Source of the DNA: Chlorops oryzae
Lineage: Eukaryota; Arthropoda; Insecta; Diptera; Chloropidae
Direction: 5' to 3'
Length of the DNA: 64,000 bases
Assembly: GCA_020466095.1 (NCBI GenBank)
Contig: CM035806.1
Location: forward strand, 13,634,724-13,698,723
The notes under the pieces are model-generated. The model was not told the DNA's origin, did not search any database, and saw only the letters and a program-made list of their open reading frames with translations. Made by a program: the position numbers and the translations under genes. This document shows positions 57,776 through 64,000 of this stretch, piece by piece. Every line of letters begins with the position of its first letter. Within the stretch, counting starts at the first letter, position 1.

Positions 57776-58988
57776 TTTGTGCTAATCGAACTTCGCTTTT
57801 AAACCCATTTTCAATACAATGTTCTGTGATAACGAAAAATAGCACAAAAATTTCTAGCCTGAGCAAGTCTGACGATCGAAATCGATAATTAGCATAGATG
57901 GGAGATGATCAATTATTTTGTGATTTCGAACAACGCTGGTCTTGTCATGGATTAATTGACCTTTACAGCATTGATGGCATTAATTCGTTTTTTTCACACT
58001 ACTCTCAAATGTGCTAGATCATGAAACAACAAACGATTGAATATCGATAAAAAAAAGCACTGTTCGAATAAAGGAAAGATTCAATGGCAGAAAACATTTG
58101 TGTATTGGTGCAACACTCGCCATGGTCAATATCCTTTTAATCTTTTACGTGCATTTACGTGTATCTTAAATTCGGCTGTAGCCAAAATTTTATTCATCAA
58201 TTCAATTTTTTCATAGAAATATTTAAATTTTCCCGACTGGGTGGTTTAAATGACGGTAATTAAAATAATTTATGATTGAAGAGGCAAAAAAACTTTCGAG
58301 TGCCTTCTATTTATTTCCATACACATACATAATGTGCACACTTTGTTAACCTTGTTGGCTGCAAAAAAAAAAAAAAAAAAAAAATAGAAGAATGAATGTG
58401 CGTTGATAATTTTTCCAATAAAAATTAAATATGATGATTTTCTAATTAATTTTGAGAGCACATATTAGCGAAATTATTTCTGTTTTTGATTTATTATTCG
58501 AACGAATTTGGAATTTTTATTCGAAAAAAAAATTACTAAGCCTGTGTTTATAATTTGTATTAATGCGTTCAATCAGGGGCTTATTGGAGTGGGGTGGCTT
58601 ATGGGGTTGAATCCGACCCAACCGGACTGCGAGGAATTACAAAGAACACGAAAATTCAGTCACGATTTAAAGTTTCGCAGTAGATGAGAACACTCTCGAA
58701 ATAATTTTCTGCATACGCGCCTGAACTCAATGTTTCAAATTGTAGTTCGTAAGAATGGAATTCCCCCCAAAAAAAAAAACAAAAAAAAAATGGAATTTTT
58801 TGGCTGCAATGTTTATTTTGGGAATTCGATATTATATGCTCTTTAGAAAAGAAAGCACATCAATAAAATTGCTTCGCACAGTTTCATTATTTTATTTATT
58901 AATATTCGATTATTAAATTAAATAAATGATAGATGTTCATTTAGATATTTAATTTTTACATCTTATATTAAAAAAAGTTTTTACACAT
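57776..58988. other. Intergenic DNA, nothing recognised
   Basis: AT-rich with poly-A runs (58361-58384). No gene or mobile element is supported. Confidence 0.4.
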
Positions 58989-59404
58989 ATAGGGTGCCAA
59001 ATGAAAGGAAATCAATCCAGCATTTTGAATAAAATAAAAAATTTTTGTGTTAATTGGACACTTTTCATACCAAAATGGCTTCCAAAATAAAAAAATTGAA
59101 ATTTTGTTCAGAACTTTTCAATTTGACCGGCTATTTTTCACTCAATGGGTCAAACTTTTACCATCAATTTAATTTTGCCTAAAAGCACATACAATTGGCT
59201 TTCAAACTGCATTTAAGTTTTTTTTCTACGATGAACCATTATTGTGGCAGAGTTATTTTTCTCGACTTACTGCCTAAAATTTTTAAGGCCCTATAACTCC
59301 TCAGGGGTGCATTTGCGAGCCCCCTGCCATACGATTTTTTGTTAGTTCTGACCTCCTCTATCAGCTCCCGACCGGTTGACCTTCACAAACGGAACACCCT
59401 GTAT
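58989..59404. mobile_element. Possible small DNA transposon with AGGGTG ends
   Basis: ATATAGGGTGCCAAATGAA at the left and AACGGAACACCCTGTATATA at the right are inverted at the AGGGTG core. The interior has no open frame. The short, imperfect ends make this tentative. Confidence 0.4.
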
Positions 59405-60535
59405 ATATATATGTGCTTGAGTCAGTCACCAAAGCAACAACAGGCGGCAAAACTCTTGCCTATATGAAGGAGTATTACGCTGGGCAGCACTGCCTGAGAG
59501 GAACAGATTAATATGCGAATTAAATATTTAAGAATTTTTTCCTAACGCCTTTGTCTATTGATGTATAGAAAAAAAAAATAAAATAAAATTTTTTGTCACC
59601 CGCTGACAATGAAATTATTGATTTTGTGACAAGAAATCATCACTGTCAATCATAAACAAGATAAAAAGCAAACAAATGAAGAGAAAAAAAAAAGAAAAAA
59701 AAATTTATATCGATTTGGATCCTGCAGACGATTTTCACATTGCCCAACGTTATGCATAACGTCGTGTTTTTTTTTTTTTGTTTTTTTATATTTGTGTGTC
59801 ATTATATAAATCTGTTGCAGAATTTGGTGCTGTTGTTGCACGTCATAAAACTGTCAATTCATTGCTGTATCCTTTCATATTCAAATGACATGATAAGAAA
59901 TGTTCGTTTTCTATTCTGTTGACATGAATATGATGGCGAAAACTTTCCAGACAATAGTTCTGATTTCATAAAGGCATGGAGGAAGTTCCTCCAAGGAACA
60001 AACAGCGCGACATTCCGGGGAACAGACAGACATACAGACACATAGACAGACATGCATCCCATCCCGACTGCGCTTCTCTGACACTTTTGTTATCTTTTGG
60101 CTTGTTACGTGCTGTCGTTGCGATTTTTGCCTTTCATTGTTGCCAAAACGCATTGAAACAAAGGCTCAAACGATTTATACGAACAAAATACAATAAAGAC
60201 TGACATCAATAGACAAACATATATATAGAGAAATACACAGACAGAGTTATAAAACTAACCGAAACAAAGCGTTTCCGACCACGAAATTGGGGGAAAACTG
60301 AAACTTTTCTCGACGATGTAATTTGAATAAAACGTTTTCTCTTAAATGCGAACAGAGAAAAGCTCTCAAAAATTATTGAAAATGCATTTTTAATGTTTTA
60401 TGTTGTGTGCGTTTTATGTTGGTACGTGGCGTCCAAAAAAAAAAAAAAAATTTTTTTTTCAAAAATTCTTCCTACCAATTTTATGAACGCTTAAAAGTGA
60501 CGGAGATTTAGAAAAGTATTTTAAATATTAACCCT
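59405..60535. other. Intergenic DNA; one GTCT-like tract
   Basis: GACAGACATACAGACAC at about 60025-60052 resembles the reverse GTCY tract of the Helentrons, but no core or ends accompany it. No gene is seen. Confidence 0.4.
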
Positions 60536-60542
60536 TTAACTG

Positions 60543-60606
60543 CCATTGGAATGTTTATTCCAATCTCAATTGCTTCCAATATCAATTGGAATAAACATTC
60601 CAGTGG
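60543..60606. repeat. Inverted repeat, ~22-bp arms
   Basis: CCATTGGAATGTTTATTCCA then AT is mirrored by ATTGGAATAAACATTCCAGT then GG. Each arm contains the smaller palindrome TTGGAATG..CATTCCAA. Confidence 0.8.
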
Positions 60607-60611
60607 TGTTT

Positions 60612-61665
60612 TTAACCCGGTAGCGCCTAGCGATGCCATAGGGCGTCACTAAAGGGGTTCGTTTTCTGTCATCGCCATATCTGAACCGCTTCAAATTTTA
60701 TTTTATTTTTATACCCGACACACTCTGTGTCGAGGGTATATTGCGTTTGTGTGATTGTGTGTAACACCCAGAACCAGTCGAGATAGACCATACAAAATAT
60801 ATATATAGAAATGATCAGCGTCACCAGGAGATTCGATTTAGACATGTCCGTCCGTCTGTCTGTCCGTCTGTCTGTCCGTCTGTCTGTCCGTCTGTTGTAT
60901 ACAGTTATCTTATCGAAGGAGTTGAGCTATCTTGACAAATTTTGGTATGCGTACTCACGGGACATGAGTAAGAACAAGTTCGAGAATGGACCCGATCGGA
61001 CCAATTTTAGGGGTACCTCCAGTACTAGGGTCTGTTACGAAAATCACAAAAGCTGCTCTAAAATCGAAGTTTTTCAACATATTTTGATGAAATTTGATAT
61101 GTGAACATGTTTCAAGGCAAGTAATACGATTTCCAAAAACTTAAAAAGTGGGCGTGGCAGAAGGGCGTTTTTTGAAAATTGTCCCCTACACCCGAAATTC
61201 AAATGGGACTTAAACGAAATTTGGCACTTATGCTTCCTTTGTAGCCAAAAACATCCTCCCAAAAAAATTCCCTGGTCGGTCTATTATTAAGGGTACCTCT
61301 AGTACTAGGGTCTGTCACAAAAATCCCAAAACTGCCTCAAAATCGGACTTTTTCGAAATATTTCAATGAAACTTAGAATTTGAGCGTATATTTAAGCCTC
61401 CGATAAGGATTACAAAAAAAAAAAAAAAAATTGGAATAGTGGGCGTGGAAAAGGGGCGGTTTTCATAAAGAAATTTAGCAAAAGTCGGTATATGGGGCCC
61501 CTAATGGCCTTAATATTCATTATTAGTGGTCCTGTTTTTTGGGCGTGGTTCAAAATTATTTAAACATTTGTGCCTGTGTTTTATTGTCTGGCTCGCCTGA
61601 CTATAACACCCTTACTTGTTTATGTTCATTTATTTTATTTATATTTCAGGCGCTACCGGGCTAAC
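60612..61665. mobile_element. Older inverted-end element interrupted by a Helentron
   Basis: TTAACCCGGTAGCGCCTAG (60612-60630) is mirrored by CAGGCGCTACCGGGCTAAC (61647-61665), 18-19 bp. Without the Helentron between 60708 and 61621 these ends would be only about 140 bp apart, so a small MITE was split by it. Confidence 0.6.
60708..61621 (+). mobile_element. Helentron, best complete copy (914 bp)
   Basis: The 5' palindrome TATACCCGACACACTCTGTG then TCGAGGGTATA is followed by TTGCGTTTGTGTGATTGTGT, ACCAGTCGAGATAGACC and a (TA)n tract. The core GAAATGATCAGCGTCACCAG then GAGATTCG comes next, and (GTCY)n. The body repeats phrases seen in every copy (GGGTACCTCCAGTACTAGGG; GTGGGCGTGG). The 3' hairpin GTCTGGCTCGCCTGAC precedes CTATAACACCCTTACTTGTT. 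No protein is encoded. Use this as the reference copy for the family. Confidence 0.9.
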
Positions 61666-64000
61666 ATAGACCTAAAATTGGCGTGCACATCTGAGTTTAG
61701 TTTGGTAGTGAAAGGGTTAAACCGAGCTCAAAATATGTACTAAAAAGCTCTGTACCCAAATTGTATGCCCTTCAGCCTAGTTGGGATAACATATAAAATC
61801 GAAGTTTCGAAGAAAACATTTTGATTTGTGGAAACATCTCTGAGAATGATTCGGTAAGGTGAAAGGGTTACAAAATCAGGATGAAGTGCTTTTCATTAAT
61901 AATAATAGTTTACAAATAATTAATTTTTATTTCTTCTGAACATCAAAAAGCACTTTACATATGGATTTCGGTCTTCTTAAACGATTTACGATTAGTACCT
62001 GATTTTGTTGGGTAAGGAGTCGACTTTAAATATAAAATGTAAAAAATTATTTTACACGTGATCGATTTTTTAGATGCCGATGAATGAAAAAAGTTATAAA
62101 TTTTTTTTTTTTTTAATTTGTGTTTCTTAGGTTTGCAGGTCCACAGAATCTTATTTTCTTCGCCGATCTTAAACTGTGTGGAAAAGAGTATTAGAAGGGT
62201 TAATCAACTTTAATTTAAATGATAATTTATTCAAGTCGGACGATGCATTTTCGAGTTCTGCTAGAGAAAGCTGCAATGCACCTATTCATTGAATGTGAGC
62301 CCAAAAAAAAAAAAATTTTTTTTAATTTTAAAAAAATTAAGAAAAATTAAAAATAAATAAAAAAATAGTGCCAAAGCCCAGTGGTCTCGACAGGGGTTTC
62401 GCCATAACATCAAATAACGAAGCCCAAAACCTCCAATTAAGTATGCTTTTTTGAGGTTATGACTAAATCTTGAGCCGATGGAACTATAAGGATCTCAAAA
62501 CTCGGATTCATCGACTCCGAAAACAATTAGCAAATTATAAAAAGACCCCGTAGCTCTGACGCTTTTAATCTCTTTTTGTGGTGCTATGCAATTTTATGAT
62601 TAGGACGGCCAAATAATCGTCAAAAAATCGCGATTATTTCGGAATAGTAAAAATTGATCACAAAAAAATACCGATTAAAATTGCCTAATTTTAAATTCTG
62701 TTTTTACTTGAAATCAAAACTTTATTAAAAATGAATTCGTGGACCCAAAAAAACCTGGTCTTATGCAACGACAGCAAAAAAAAAGAAAGTTAAACTGTGT
62801 ACAAGCGACTTTGTACAGAGTCCAATTACGAAGAGATATGTTCAGTCCGTCTAGATGCGGTGGCGGGGCCTAGAGGGTTAAACCCATACGGGAAACTTCG
62901 GACATAACGACTTCGCTTATAACGACGAACAGTTTGGTTTCATATCCCGACACGTTTCGTACATCCTCCGAGTGGTACGACAGATTCATGTTGTTTACCC
63001 CTTGATGATCGTTATATCGGGACACTACTTCAATTCAGGTCTCTTATAATAATTTGGCATATGACATATGACCAACGATTTCTTATTTCGAAAAACAATA
63101 TATTCATTTGGTCAATGAAGTTGAGGGTAAAAAAATTTCTCATTGTTTAAACTTTTAATCAATATGATCGCAGAAAGTGCAAAGCCCCGATCTGAATTTC
63201 CATTTCAGGGGAAAATCTCTTTCAATTTGTACGTACTAAATGAAACGAACTCTTCAATTGATGGCTATTTTACGGGGACAAATCCATTGAACCCTAACTT
63301 CTCTCGATTTCCCGTCAATGGCAGCTTTCATTACTTCCATAAAGGTAGGAAAAAACAAAATAATTACCGTCAACCAACATGAAAAAATTTCCCAAAACTA
63401 AAAGCAATTCAGTGTCCGGTACTTTAAAAGTTCAAATATAATTTAAAAAATATATATATACACATATATATGTATATGTATATATAAAACTTCAATTTAC
63501 CTTACTTCCCTGTAAAGCATAAATAAGCCTCTTCACTCTTCATTTATGGCGAAAAAGCTTTAATTTACCATTTTAATTAACGGGTTAATTAGTATCTTTA
63601 CATTCATTGTCGAAAGGCAAATGCAATTATTATGAGTTGAGAGCCAGTTCCAGTGAATGCATATCCTTTACGCTAGAATGACTCGAACTGAACACTACTT
63701 TTTGTGACAATGTAATTTGTATGCTTGATTTAATTTATTTAAAAAAAAAATTAAAAATTTTTTTTTCCTCTTTCGGCAATGTCTTTTCCCAACGTACAGT
63801 TGGCAGTCCATAAAATTGACTATATGGTTTTTCTTAACCATTTTAAGCAAACAATTTTTCTATTCGAAATTAACTTCACAATAGAATCCTTTCTCGCTAT
63901 CCCGACTCAAAAAGCAACTGGCAAGATAAGTTCTTTGCTTTAATCCACTTTGAATTTTCCAAAAAAAAAAAAAATTATTAAACGTTTCTCTCCGATTATC
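61666..64000. other. Intergenic DNA to the window edge
   Basis: AT-rich. A TA-rich tract lies at 63449-63488. CGTTATA-like words around 62900-63030 hint at a degraded pogo-type element. The 79-codon frame at 63143-63382 has no recognisable family. No gene is supported. Confidence 0.4.

Noticed and set aside
57144..57866. A 240-residue minus-strand frame resembling a low-complexity protein
   Set aside because: It is the pyrimidine strand of the GA block. Similar frames at 4986-5702, 29737-30435 and 32944-33741 were rejected for the same reason.
59990..60060. A GACAGACA tract as another Helentron copy
   Set aside because: No TA tract, core or terminal hairpin accompanies it. It may be independent simple sequence.

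Overview
This is animal nuclear DNA, almost certainly from a higher (cyclorrhaphan) fly, possibly a tephritid-like one. It is AT-rich and intron-bearing, with GT-AG splice sites and a few small coding islands in a large body of transposons and simple repeats. Three things point to a fly: two exons reading as the start of the Src-family kinase Src42A, a four-exon odorant-binding-protein gene with a TATA/Inr promoter, and many copies of the dipteran DINE-1 / mini-me type element (a TA tract, a conserved core, then a GTCY tract). There are no bacterial features: no operons, CRISPR arrays or rRNA genes.

Layout. From 1 to about 36 kb the minus strand carries Src42A. Its first coding exon (35587-35868; MGNC myristoylation start and first half of the SH3 domain) joins in phase to a 95-nt exon at 15172-15266 (rest of SH3) across a 20.3-kb intron. 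No SH2 or kinase exon was found further left, so 1-15171 is probably the next intron. These introns hold CT-rich microsatellite blocks, a 41-bp minisatellite, an 8-bp satellite, a duplicated TTAA-bounded element, tRNA-derived SINEs, hAT and pogo-like MITEs, and two mariner elements. One mariner is Himar1-like and broken. The other is intact apart from one early stop codon. Each sits inside an older Helentron copy.

From 36.4 to 41.3 kb, upstream of Src42A, lies a dense cluster of long inverted-repeat elements (at least nine). A two-exon plus-strand gene follows (42856-44984): a trihelix (Myb/SANT-like) DNA-binding protein with a polyglutamine tract and a one-base frame break. Next come two minus-strand genes: a single-pass membrane protein with a possible cupin/JmjC-like C-terminal domain (48602-50202, also one base out of frame) and the odorant-binding protein (52952-53902). 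The right third (47.6-61.6 kb) contains six Helentron copies or pieces in both orientations, G-rich inverted arrays and a large GA block.

The genes are unrelated in function and each appears to be its own transcription unit. The main interest is transposon archaeology. Target-site duplications and interruptions let one order the insertions: Helentron, then an 85-bp-arm palindromic MITE, then mariner. Several palindromic and hAT families here look undescribed. All coordinates and reading frames were worked out by eye. No database search was run.
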